Notes under the pieces: generated by a model | The model's input: the letters and a program-made list of their open reading frames with translations, nothing else | Database searches by the model: none | Told to the model about the DNA's origin: nothing | Program-made: the position numbers and the translations under genes | NCBI RefSeq assembly: GCF_042660675.1 | Contig: NZ_JBHSUL010000009.1 | Coordinates: 51,116 to 115,115 of the forward strand | Length of the DNA stretch: 64,000 bases | Reading direction: 5' to 3' | DNA from: Marinilactibacillus sp042660675 | GTDB taxonomy: Bacteria > Bacillota > Bacilli > Lactobacillales > Carnobacteriaceae_A | In this document: piece after piece, positions 8,683 to 15,485 of the stretch | How the letters are laid out: every line of letters begins with the position of its first letter | Numbering within the stretch: position 1 is the first letter of the stretch

Positions 8683-9402
8683 GTGAAATATATGATGAAA
8701 ATTGAAGTTTGGTCAGACTATGTTTGCCCATTTTGCTATATAGGAAAAAGAGAGCTTGAACAAGCGATAAAAGAAACTGGATTGTCTGATCATGTGGACG
8801 TTCAGTTCAAGGCTTATGAATTAGACCCAACAACACCTTTAACCGGTGAAGATCCGCTTAAAGAGAGCTTAATGCAGAAAAAAGGTATGAGCGCTTCTCA
8901 AGTAGATGGAATGTTTGAATCCGTAACAGAGCGTGCTAAAACAGTGGGTCTGGATTATGATTTTTCTAAAATGATTAATGCCAACACAAAAAAATCTCAT
9001 CGATTAGCTAAATACGCTGAGGCTAATGGAAAAGGCGCTGAAATTGACGAAGCTTTATTAAAAGCTCATTTTTTAGATAACCTTGCCTTGAATGTCGATG
9101 AAGTTTTACTCGATATTGCTGAAAACGTAGGCTTGTCTCGCGAAGGTGCCCAAGAAGTGTTGTCTAGTGATCAGTACGCTGAAGATGTTGCTAGAGATAT
9201 CCAAGAAGCACAAGCTATTGGTGTACAAGGCGTGCCTTTCTTTGTTCTTGAAAGAAAATATGCCATCTCTGGTGCCCAACCCCAACAACTCTTTCAAGAA
9301 ACCCTTCAAAAAGTTGCCGATGAGTTAGGGATTAAACTTGGTTTACAAGTCATGGGTGATTCAGGCGTAGGGCTATGTGAAGACGGAAGCTGTTCTATTT
9401 AA
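8683..9402 (+). CDS. DsbA-family (FrnE-like) thioredoxin-fold oxidoreductase
   Basis: Cytoplasmic thioredoxin-fold protein of the DsbA/FrnE (DSBA oxidoreductase) family; no signal peptide. The active-site CPFC is in KIEVWSDYVCPFCYIGKREL and the cis-Pro region is GVQGVPFFVL near residue 185. A C-terminal CEDGSC adds a second Cys pair. Length 239 is normal. Start choice is uncertain: GTG 8683 has AGGA close upstream, while ATGs at 8692 and 8695 give the more usual N-terminus MKIEVWSD. It faces the pur operon and has its own PurBox-like site. The partner in the cell is not known from sequence. Confidence 0.88.
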   Translation: MKYMMKIEVWSDYVCPFCYIGKRELEQAIKETGLSDHVDVQFKAYELDPTTPLTGEDPLKESLMQKKGMSASQVDGMFESVTERAKTVGLDYDFSKMINANTKKSHRLAKYAEANGKGAEIDEALLKAHFLDNLALNVDEVLLDIAENVGLSREGAQEVLSSDQYAEDVARDIQEAQAIGVQGVPFFVLERKYAISGAQPQQLFQETLQKVADELGIKLGLQVMGDSGVGLCEDGSCSI

Positions 9403-9409
9403 ATGAATT

Positions 9410-9456
9410 AAAAAAGATGACTACTCTGATTACTGTCAGGATAGTCATCTTTTTTA
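9410..9456 (+). terminator. Intrinsic terminator after the FrnE-like gene
   Basis: Hairpin with arms AAAAAAGATGACTA and TAGTCATCTTTTTT, followed by T-rich sequence, 8 nt past the stop codon. It is near-symmetrical and could work both ways. Its stem is almost the same as that of the hairpin at 11936-11981. Confidence 0.9.
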
Positions 9457-9512
9457 TGTAGAGTGAAAATGTATATCATAAACAGTCTATTTCTTGGTTC
9501 TTGTGTTAACAT

Positions 9513-9541
9513 TTGACATACAAAGCCTCTTTCTTTACGGT
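9513..9541 (+). promoter_or_regulatory. Candidate promoter for the 39-residue ORF
   Basis: TTGACA (9513-9518), 17 nt, TACGGT (9536-9541). The -35 is perfect and the -10 is poor. It sits 80 nt before a small gene with a good ribosome site. Confidence 0.4.
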
Positions 9542-9620
9542 TATTTTAAGAACAAGAGTCATCAATGAAGAAATACTTAAACTTTGAATTCAATCATATA
9601 TTTCGAAAGGAGAAATTTGT

Positions 9621-9740
9621 GTGCACCCTTTATTGTTAGTATTATTAATCCCTTTAGGGCTTTCCGCGCTATGGGGAATGCTTCTTCGTGGCAAAGCTTA
9701 TGAAGACATGAGTAAGGAACACAAAAAGGAAAATAAGTAA
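9621..9740 (+). CDS. Small single-span membrane protein, 39 residues
   Basis: Short ORF with GTG start, preceded 8 nt upstream by a strong AAAGGAG. The protein begins VHPLLLVLLIPLGLSALWGM, one hydrophobic span of about 20 residues, then a charged tail rich in Lys and Glu ending KEHKKENK. No family recognised. It had its own terminator, now split by the insertion sequence, which supports a real transcription unit. Function unknown. Confidence 0.6.
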   Translation: MHPLLLVLLIPLGLSALWGMLLRGKAYEDMSKEHKKENK

Positions 9741-9746
9741 CAAAAA

Positions 9747-9758
9747 GCACTCACCTTC
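9747..9758 (+). terminator. Left arm of an intrinsic terminator interrupted by the IS element
   Basis: GCACTCACCTTC, preceded by five A. It pairs with GAAGAGTGGGTGC at 11068-11080, which is followed by TTTTTT, allowing one bulged A and one G-U pair. The two arms would be about 13 nt apart without the IS and are now about 1.3 kb apart. Confidence 0.75.
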
Positions 9759-9802
9759 TAATAGACTGACATAGTACTTTGAGACAACTATAAAACACCT
9801 CG

Positions 9803-10642
9803 TTAGGCTACTTGCGCCCCAAATTCTTTGGGTGTCAGGTAGCCTAATTTTTCTAGGATCCGATCTTCATTATAATAGCGGATATATTCTTCCACCTTTT
9901 CTACGACGTGGAGATTGGTTATCGAATTGAATTTGACGTACTGAAATTCCTCTGACTTGATATTGGAATGAAATGACTCAATGACCGCGTTATCCCAACA
10001 ATTTCCGCGACGAGACATACTACTGATAAGATGGCTGGTCTTAACCAAATCTTGGTATGCATAGGAAGTATAGACACTTCCTTGGTCGGAATGAATGATG
10101 ACCCCTTCGGGGTTTCCCCTTAATTCCAGTGCCTCTTTCAGCGTGTCGATGATCAATGACGTCTGTTGGTGATCATACATTTTATACGCGACAATTTCAT
10201 TATTAAACAAATCCATGATCGTTGATAGATACATTGTCGAACTTCCGTACTGAATATAGGTAATATCTGTTACCCATTTTTGGTTCGACGCAGAAGCAGC
10301 GAAATTGCGTTGGAGAAGATTCGGCGCTACGATGACCGATTCACCTTGCGATTTCCATTTACGTTTCGGTTTTATCCGACATTGTAGGTGATGCTTTTGC
10401 ATAATGGATTGAACCGTATTTCGATGCCTATCCAAGTTGTATCTTTCCTTCAATGACTTCTTGATTTTTCGATGGCCGAAACGATACTTTGTTTTCTTGC
10501 ACAATACGATAATTGCTTCTTCCACTTCTGTCAGTACAATTGTATCGCCTTCGGCGAGCCATCTGTAATAAGTGGAGCGAGGCACACCCAATGTAGACAG
10601 AATTGCCGTGATTGTATATTTATGCCGGTATACTTCGACCAA
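9803..10642 (-). CDS. IS3-family transposase OrfB (DDE integrase)
   Basis: 279-residue catalytic half of an IS3-family transposase. An HTH region (residues ~50-90, YRFGHRKIKKSLKERYNL) precedes the rve-type core. The triad is complete: D126 in WVTDITYI, D186 in IIHSDQGS, E222 in AVIESFHS, with 35 residues between the second Asp and Glu. The frame lies -1 relative to orfA. A slippery GAAAAAG just before the orfA stop would give an OrfAB fusion, as in IS150. A TTG at 10642 could start OrfB alone. Confidence 0.93.
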   Translation of the reverse strand: MVEVYRHKYTITAILSTLGVPRSTYYRWLAEGDTIVLTEVEEAIIVLCKKTKYRFGHRKIKKSLKERYNLDRHRNTVQSIMQKHHLQCRIKPKRKWKSQGESVIVAPNLLQRNFAASASNQKWVTDITYIQYGSSTMYLSTIMDLFNNEIVAYKMYDHQQTSLIIDTLKEALELRGNPEGVIIHSDQGSVYTSYAYQDLVKTSHLISSMSRRGNCWDNAVIESFHSNIKSEEFQYVKFNSITNLHVVEKVEEYIRYYNEDRILEKLGYLTPKEFGAQVA

Positions 10643-10650
10643 TTGAAGTA

Positions 10651-10968
10651 TTATTTCTTTTTCAACTCCTCTTTTATTTCCAAGTACTTTTTTAAAATTT
10701 CATTTTCCATTTTTAAATGTGCGTTTTGTTTATTTTTCTTCTCATCTTCACTTTCAAATTCCGGCCCATGTCCATAAGAATATTGTTTACCGATTGGTTG
10801 GTCGAAACGGTGTATTTCATCTTCACGGTACCATCTCATCCATGTTTTAATTTGTGATCTATTTTTGATTCCATGTTTCTCCATAATCTCTTTGTTTGTC
10901 AGCTGGCCGTTCATTTTGTCTTTTACTACGGCCCATTTTGTCTCACTTGAATATACATTTTTGCCCAA
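10651..10968 (-). CDS. IS3-family transposase OrfA (HTH)
   Basis: 105-residue N-terminal transposase part with an HTH (residues ~10-50, including EKHGIKNRSQIKTWMRWY) and a C-terminal Lys/Glu-rich leucine-zipper-like helix (ENEILKKYLEIKEELKKK). Starts at TTG 10968 with GGAGG about 9 nt upstream. Ends with codons AAA AAG AAA TAA, so a -1 slip places ribosomes in the orfB frame. Confidence 0.9.
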   Translation of the reverse strand: MGKNVYSSETKWAVVKDKMNGQLTNKEIMEKHGIKNRSQIKTWMRWYREDEIHRFDQPIGKQYSYGHGPEFESEDEKKNKQNAHLKMENEILKKYLEIKEELKKK

Positions 10969-11067
10969 GCAAAAACACCTCCGATTTTAGTACTTGAAGT
11001 AAGTGTACCATTTCGAAGGTGTTTTATACTGTCTCATTTAATTATGTTAGTCTATAAGTAGTTATAC

Positions 11068-11086
11068 GAAGAGTGGGTGCTTTTTT
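11068..11086 (+). terminator. Right arm and T-tract of the IS-interrupted terminator
   Basis: GAAGAGTGGGTGC followed by six T. It is the partner of the arm at 9747-9758 across the insertion sequence. Confidence 0.75.
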
Positions 11087-11223
11087 ATCGAATGATTGTT
11101 GATATAAGTCAGTAGAGTTTTTAATCAAGTTAATATTATTAAAAATGCAATGTATACATTACATTAAGTCATATATATGTTACGCTAACTATATTAAATA
11201 AATAAAGGAGTTTGATAATATTC

Positions 11224-11421
11224 GTGGAAAATAAAATAAAAATAGCTCGTATCCAAGCTGATCTTACGCAACAACAGTTAGCTGAAAAAGTAAATGTTAC
11301 TCGTCAGACCATTAGTTTGATTGAGAAAGGTAAATACAATCCCTCTTTAAAACTCTGTCTTAGCATCTGTTATGCCGTCAATAAAACATTGGATGAACTA
11401 TTCTGGAAGGAAAGGGACTGA
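11224..11421 (+). CDS. Small XRE-family (Cro/CI-type) HTH regulator
   Basis: About 65 residues, almost all HTH_3: MENKIKIARIQADLTQQQLAEK, then VNVTRQTISLIEKGKYNPS and LDELFW. This matches the short stand-alone YozG/YgzD-like regulators found beside membrane proteins. GTG 11224 gives the usual N-terminus but is 13 nt from AAGGAG. A TTG at 11212 is too close to it. The next gene begins 4 nt after the stop, so the two form a pair. Confidence 0.85.
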   Translation: MENKIKIARIQADLTQQQLAEKVNVTRQTISLIEKGKYNPSLKLCLSICYAVNKTLDELFWKERD

Positions 11422-11425
11422 TATA

Positions 11426-11833
11426 ATGAAAAAAAATACAGATGAGCGTTTAATATTGAAAAATTTGAAGAACATCAGAATAGCTTATGTGATTCAAACG
11501 ATAGGTATCTTTATGATATTAGCTTATGACAGAATCACTATAGGCTCTAATGCTTTGCGCGGAAATCCGTTATGGTTTGTTTTTATCATCTCAACTACTA
11601 TATTAGTATTTTCCTCTATAACTATTAGTGTAGATCATGAAGTTCAAAAAAGAGTAACCAAAAAAAGCCTTCTTATCTCTATCGCTATTATTGCATTTAT
11701 TTCTATTGCAGTTGGTATTTTTGCACCGTTCACGAGTGAATCTGGTCCAATAAGTGGATTTATCACAGGCGGAATATTTTTCATTTGCGTTTTTGTACCC
11801 TATATGTATCTTTATTATCTTCGTAATAAATAA
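11426..11833 (+). CDS. Four-span membrane protein paired with the XRE regulator
   Basis: 135 residues from ATG 11426, with an AAGGGA site 9-10 nt upstream. Four hydrophobic segments are visible: around VIQTIGIFMILAY, PLWFVFIISTTILVF, SLLISIAIIAFISIAVGIFA and GFITGGIFFICVFVPYMY. No family recognised. HTH-plus-membrane pairs of this kind are common in Firmicutes. A regulator and its membrane-linked partner is a plausible reading but not shown here. Confidence 0.7.
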   Translation: MKKNTDERLILKNLKNIRIAYVIQTIGIFMILAYDRITIGSNALRGNPLWFVFIISTTILVFSSITISVDHEVQKRVTKKSLLISIAIIAFISIAVGIFAPFTSESGPISGFITGGIFFICVFVPYMYLYYLRNK

Positions 11834-11935
11834 AAAAATTAGACAATCATAAAAGAATCGGTTCAGAAACTTCACTCGATTGATTATAGTACTTCAAAGG
11901 ATTCATGATTATATGGATTCGTTTATGCAAAAATT

Positions 11936-11981
11936 AAAAAGATGACTATTCTCTTTTCAATCAGAGTAGTCATCTTTTTTT
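11936..11981. terminator. Intrinsic, probably bidirectional terminator
   Basis: Arms AAAAAGATGACTA and TAGTCATCTTTTTTT, lying about 100 nt after the membrane-protein gene. The stem matches the terminator at 9410-9456 almost exactly while the loop differs. Confidence 0.85.
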
Positions 11982-12080
11982 CCGCTAGTTAACTGTATAT
12001 CTCACTTGCTTCAATAACCGTTTATGTTCATAAATTCAACAGAGTCGCCTAACAGAACCTCATATTGTATCCATTCATTA

Positions 12081-12110
12081 TGAAAACCCGCCACAATGTG
12101 ACGGGTCTTA
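12081..12110 (-). terminator. Terminator of the flotillin operon
   Basis: On the minus strand the hairpin ACCCGTCACA / TGTGGCGGGT is followed by TTTTC, 11 nt past the flotillin stop codon. Confidence 0.75.
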
Positions 12111-12120
12111 TTCTGTTTGT

Positions 12121-13602
12121 CTATTCTGTTACTGATTCACTGTTTTCAGATAAAACTGATTCACTTTTTCCTGATTCTTTTAATGTATTGTTTAATTCTC
12201 TTACTTGGCCACCGACATTTTTTGTGCCAGCATATGATTCGATTAAACTAGCGAGATCTAAACCAACAGCGTCTTTGAAGGCTTCTTGTGATGATGCTAA
12301 TGTGTTCAAAGCAGTATTGGTCAGAGATGATGCACCTTTACCGTTTCCACTGTCGACAACAGTAATCTTGTCGATATTACCTAGCGGCTCAGAAGCAGCA
12401 CGAATCATTTCAGGATACGCTTCGATCATCAAAGTAGCGATGGCTTCTTGTCCGTATTCTTTTAAGGCTTTAGCCAGAGCGGTTTTACTTTCAGCTTCAG
12501 CTTTACCGATTTCACGGATACTTTCAGCTTTTGCTTTACCGTTCAGTTCAATTTCTTTCGCACGTGCTTCAGATTCAGCGATAGCTTTTGATTTGTTCGC
12601 TTCAGATTCTGTTTCGATGGCATAACGCTCAGCGTCAGCTTTCTTACGAACAGAAGCGTCGTATTCACGTTCTTTTCTAATGGTTTCTTTTTCTTGTAAT
12701 TCAATTTGTTTCTCACGCTCGATGATTTGAGCGTTACCTTGTTCGATAAGGACTTGTTTTTGTAATTTTGCTTTTTCTAACTCGTAGGCACTTTCAGCTT
12801 GTGCTGTAGCTACATTTTCTTGTCGTTTATATTCTGCAATACGTAAGCTCTTATCTTTTTCAGATTCAGCTGTTTCCGTTTGACGTTGCAATTCAGCCTT
12901 TTTCGATTGTTGTTCAGCTAGGGCACGTTCAATACGGGTTTCTTTATCGGCTCTCGCTGACTGAATATCCGCATCACGTCTAACTTCAGCGATACGTCCT
13001 TGACCAAGTGAGTCTAAATACCCGTTTTTATCCGTTACTTCTTTTAAGGTGAAAGAAACAATCGTTAGACCCATTTTAGCTAGATCGACTGAAGCAACTT
13101 TTTGTACATCTTGACTGAATCGATCTCTATTTTGATAGATTTCTTCGACCGTCAGCGAACCTAAAATCGAACGCAAGTGACCTTCTAACACTTCACGTGC
13201 TTCGTTTTCTAAATCTTCTGTAGCTTTACCAAGATACTGTTCAGCAGCAGTAGCGATATCTTCGGTTGTTGAACCGACTTTGATGATAACTGTTCCGTCT
13301 GCGGTAACCGGTACCCCTTCTTTGGTATAAACGTCAGGTGTACTCACTTTCAGTTTAGAAGATAACAGAGATAAGGTTCTAGCAGATTGAATAACAGGTA
13401 AGACGAATGAACCGCCCCCACTCACGATCTTCATCTTGTTATTTGTGTTTGGATCTGTGTAGACATTTCTGTTTCCGAGTGCCGTTCCACTGATAATCAG
13501 TGCAATATCTGGTGAGGCAATACGGTAACGACTAATGAGTAAAATGATAACGATCAGTGAAATGGCAACAATGCCGATGATTCCAAAAAGTCTTGCGTCC
13601 AT
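12121..13602 (-). CDS. floT: Flotillin (FloT/YuaG-like, SPFH domain)
   Basis: Scaffold protein of functional membrane microdomains. From ATG 13602 (AGG 9 nt upstream) the protein is 493 residues and begins with one membrane anchor, ARLFGIIGIVAISLIVIILL. An SPFH domain follows (residues ~30-200; SGTALGNRNVYTD, SGGGSFVLPV, EVLEGHLRSILGSLTVEEIY), then a long Glu/Ala/Lys coiled coil (~200-380) and a C-terminal part with PLGNIDKITVVDSGNG. These stretches are very close to Bacillus YuaG. An upstream in-frame ATG at 13683 would overlap the nfeD-like gene by 70 bp and is less likely. In Bacillus the flotillin also follows an NfeD-family gene. Confidence 0.95.
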   Translation of the reverse strand: MDARLFGIIGIVAISLIVIILLISRYRIASPDIALIISGTALGNRNVYTDPNTNNKMKIVSGGGSFVLPVIQSARTLSLLSSKLKVSTPDVYTKEGVPVTADGTVIIKVGSTTEDIATAAEQYLGKATEDLENEAREVLEGHLRSILGSLTVEEIYQNRDRFSQDVQKVASVDLAKMGLTIVSFTLKEVTDKNGYLDSLGQGRIAEVRRDADIQSARADKETRIERALAEQQSKKAELQRQTETAESEKDKSLRIAEYKRQENVATAQAESAYELEKAKLQKQVLIEQGNAQIIEREKQIELQEKETIRKEREYDASVRKKADAERYAIETESEANKSKAIAESEARAKEIELNGKAKAESIREIGKAEAESKTALAKALKEYGQEAIATLMIEAYPEMIRAASEPLGNIDKITVVDSGNGKGASSLTNTALNTLASSQEAFKDAVGLDLASLIESYAGTKNVGGQVRELNNTLKESGKSESVLSENSESVTE

Positions 13603-13612
13603 GAATAAATTC

Positions 13613-14212
13613 CTACTTTCGTTTTCTGTTTTTTGTGTTTGAGTTCCATGTTGGTTGTTGCTCATTTGTTGCTTGGATTGCATTCGTGTACGGTAAAACG
13701 TATAAGAAGGAGTCTTTAACGTCCATGACTAGGACATTTGTGCCTTGCTCGATAAACGTCACAGGGTCACTACTATTTTCGTAAATCTTAGCCATTCTAT
13801 TAGTTTTTGTAAAACCGGTATACACTAACACTTCTCCCACGCCATCAGCTGTGATTGAAACCGATACTGTACCTTCTTTGCCTTCGAGTTGACGAATAGA
13901 TGTCGCACTCGAATTTTCTGAACGGCTTCGAAAGGGGATAATCACGAAGATGTTAAGTAAAACGATTCCGGTCACAACAGTTACAAGTATAAGTATAAAC
14001 AGCCCAATCGAAATAGAGGCGTTATCAGGCATGCTTTCGTTGATCATATAACCAATGAATACGGCAATCATTAGACTGACGAACAGATCACTGATATCAA
14101 AAAAACCGATCGTCACGATCTCACGTAGTGGTATCGTAAGCAAGGCTAAGATCAGACAAGCGACGAAAGCCAGTTGCATATATGTTTGGTTGGATAAAAT
14201 CATTTCAATCAA
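13613..14212 (-). CDS. NfeD-family membrane protein (YuaF-like)
   Basis: Partner of flotillin. About 199 residues: three or four membrane spans (residues ~10-115, including LAFVACLILALLTIP and LFILILVTVVTGIVLLNIFV), then a C-terminal OB-like NfeD domain (LEGKEGTVSVSITADGVGEVLVY, VTFIEQGTNVLVMDVKDSFLYV). Start is TTG 14212, 8 nt after a strong AGGGGGTG; ATG 14203 is the alternative. It lies 10 nt upstream of floT. Confidence 0.85.
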   Translation of the reverse strand: MIEMILSNQTYMQLAFVACLILALLTIPLREIVTIGFFDISDLFVSLMIAVFIGYMINESMPDNASISIGLFILILVTVVTGIVLLNIFVIIPFRSRSENSSATSIRQLEGKEGTVSVSITADGVGEVLVYTGFTKTNRMAKIYENSSDPVTFIEQGTNVLVMDVKDSFLYVLPYTNAIQATNEQQPTWNSNTKNRKRK

Positions 14213-14301
14213 ATAAAGTTCACCCCCTTTCAATTTTTCTTTATGTATCCATGCAAAAATCACTTTAACCTGTCTAGCTCTTTTTGACACTTTCTAAATT
14301 C

Positions 14302-14331
14302 AGTATAGCACTTTAAGTACGCTTTAAGTGA
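14302..14331 (-). promoter_or_regulatory. Candidate promoter and operator of the nfeD-floT operon
   Basis: TATACT (14307-14302) on the minus strand, preceded by a tandem repeat reading CTTTAAGT twice on the plus strand (14311-14318 and 14322-14329, 11-bp period, one helical turn). The repeat occupies the -35 area, where no good hexamer is visible, so an activator-type site is possible. No sigma-W consensus (TGAAAC/CGTA) is seen, although Bacillus yuaFGI uses sigma W. Confidence 0.35.
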
Positions 14332-14347
14332 AGTGAATGTGAACGAT

Positions 14348-14917
14348 TCACTCTACTTTTCTAATCTCATTGAACAACCTGTCGATTTCTTTTCTATCTT
14401 TAAAAGGTGTTTCAAAGATTTCGATCATGGCCAAGAAGTTAGTTAATTCGGGCGATGCTTCTACCAGTTCTTTGGTTGTCATGCCTCTCAAAAAGGAAAA
14501 ATCATAGCTAAACAACTGACTGCCTGATTCTATTACTCCAACTGTCTTCTCCACTGCAATCACCATAGTCAAGTCATCAAAGTAAGGTTGAAACATACCT
14601 TCTCCAGATACACGGATTTCATCATAATATAGTTGACTCTTCTCGTTTTTCACTACTTTATAAAGTTGTATCTCTATTGCTTCACCTGAATATGCCGGAG
14701 AACATTTTATATTGTATTCCAAAATTTCCAGATGAGCTTTTACTATGTTTTCAAGAGGGTATTCTTCCAAATCTACTAGTTTTCTAACTACTTCAATAGG
14801 AACTTCCTTTACTTCTACAATATTCAACCGGTCAAGATACTTAGTTACCAATGCTTTCGAATCTTTCTCAGCTACCGGTTCTCCTGGATCAATGATTCCT
14901 CTAAATTCAGTGCCCAA
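14348..14917 (-). CDS. Hypothetical protein, 189 residues
   Basis: Start is TTG 14917 with a perfect AGGAGG 7 nt upstream. Soluble, acidic, no signal peptide or membrane span. It contains EYNIKCSPAYSGEAIEIQLY and a phenylalanine-rich middle (MFQPYFDDL). No family recognised. It forms a pair with the next gene on the same strand, 60 nt apart, and lies upstream of the flotillin promoter. Confidence 0.65.
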   Translation of the reverse strand: MGTEFRGIIDPGEPVAEKDSKALVTKYLDRLNIVEVKEVPIEVVRKLVDLEEYPLENIVKAHLEILEYNIKCSPAYSGEAIEIQLYKVVKNEKSQLYYDEIRVSGEGMFQPYFDDLTMVIAVEKTVGVIESGSQLFSYDFSFLRGMTTKELVEASPELTNFLAMIEIFETPFKDRKEIDRLFNEIRKVE

Positions 14918-14977
14918 ACTGATTCCTCCTATCTATTTGAAATTCACCTAGACAACTAGCGCATTCTCTTTACTCTT

Positions 14978-15334
14978 TTAAATGGTCTTTTCCCAATCGA
15001 GATCAGAAAAGTATTGCGCCATAACCCCATCTAACGTCAAATTTTCTTCTATAAAGAATCGACTGTACACTTCAGCGCCCCGTTCGAAAGTTACTTTATC
15101 TACCATTTCGAAGACATCTACTATTCTAACGACTTTCCAGTAAACACTTTCCCCTGATTCGACCTGGTAAGGTTCTTCGGTATTCTCTTCATAAACGATT
15201 TGTTTTAGTACTTTAGAGTCAATTTTTTCATCAAATTGGTAAAGCAAGATGCGATGCTCAAAATGGTTTCTTATTAAATGGTCACTTGCATTGAATGACC
15301 CCATCAGTAAACTAACGGCTTGATTTACTCCCAT
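14978..15334 (-). CDS. Hypothetical protein, 118 residues
   Basis: ATG 15334 follows AAGGAG by 8 nt. Soluble acidic protein with HRILLYQFDEKIDSKVLKQI and a C-terminal DGVMAQYFSDLDWEKTI. No domain recognised. Same strand as the 189-residue unknown, with which it may be cotranscribed. Confidence 0.65.
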   Translation of the reverse strand: MGVNQAVSLLMGSFNASDHLIRNHFEHRILLYQFDEKIDSKVLKQIVYEENTEEPYQVESGESVYWKVVRIVDVFEMVDKVTFERGAEVYSRFFIEENLTLDGVMAQYFSDLDWEKTI

Positions 15335-15400
15335 GTTCTGTTCTCCTTCAGAGATTGAATGGATGATTATCTCTCCTTTTCAGTATACACATTTACAATT

Positions 15401-15434
15401 AAAAGAGGGAGCAACGATTGGTTGCCCCTCTTTT
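15401..15434. repeat. Palindromic hairpin element, copy A
   Basis: AAAAGAGGGAGCAACGATT followed by GGTTGCCCCTCTTTT: a long stem with A and T tails that can act as a terminator on either strand. The core GGGAGCAACG...GTTGCCCCTCTT recurs at 26286-26314 and, with changes, at 27841-27868. Confidence 0.7.
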
Positions 15435-15442
15435 AATTTACA

Positions 15443-15480
15443 AAAAAACGGAAGAATCCTTAAGATCCTTCCGTTTTTTC
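15443..15480 (-). terminator. Terminator of the licT-bglP-bglA operon
   Basis: Hairpin AAAACGGAAGAATC / GATCCTTCCGTTTT with T-tract on the minus strand, starting 6 nt beyond the bglA stop codon. Confidence 0.9.
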
Positions 15481-15485
15481 TTTAA

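Larger units (their letters stand above)
9762..11054 (-). mobile_element. IS3-family (IS150-like) insertion sequence, about 1293 bp, apparently intact
   Basis: Two overlapping-frame transposase genes (orfA, orfB) on the minus strand lie between imperfect 41-bp inverted repeats at 9762-9802 and 11014-11054. The ends read TAGACTGACATAG and TAGACTAACATAA, with the shared inner parts TGAGACA and TATAAAACACCT. The triplet TAA flanks both sides (9759-9761 and 11055-11057) and is the likely 3-bp target duplication. The element interrupts the loop of a transcription terminator. The DDE residues are complete and both frames are open, so it may be active. Confidence 0.9.

Noticed and set aside
9762..11054. 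IS element as a degenerate remnant
   Set aside because: Both frames are open, the D-D-E residues are complete, the frameshift motif is present and both inverted ends can be seen.
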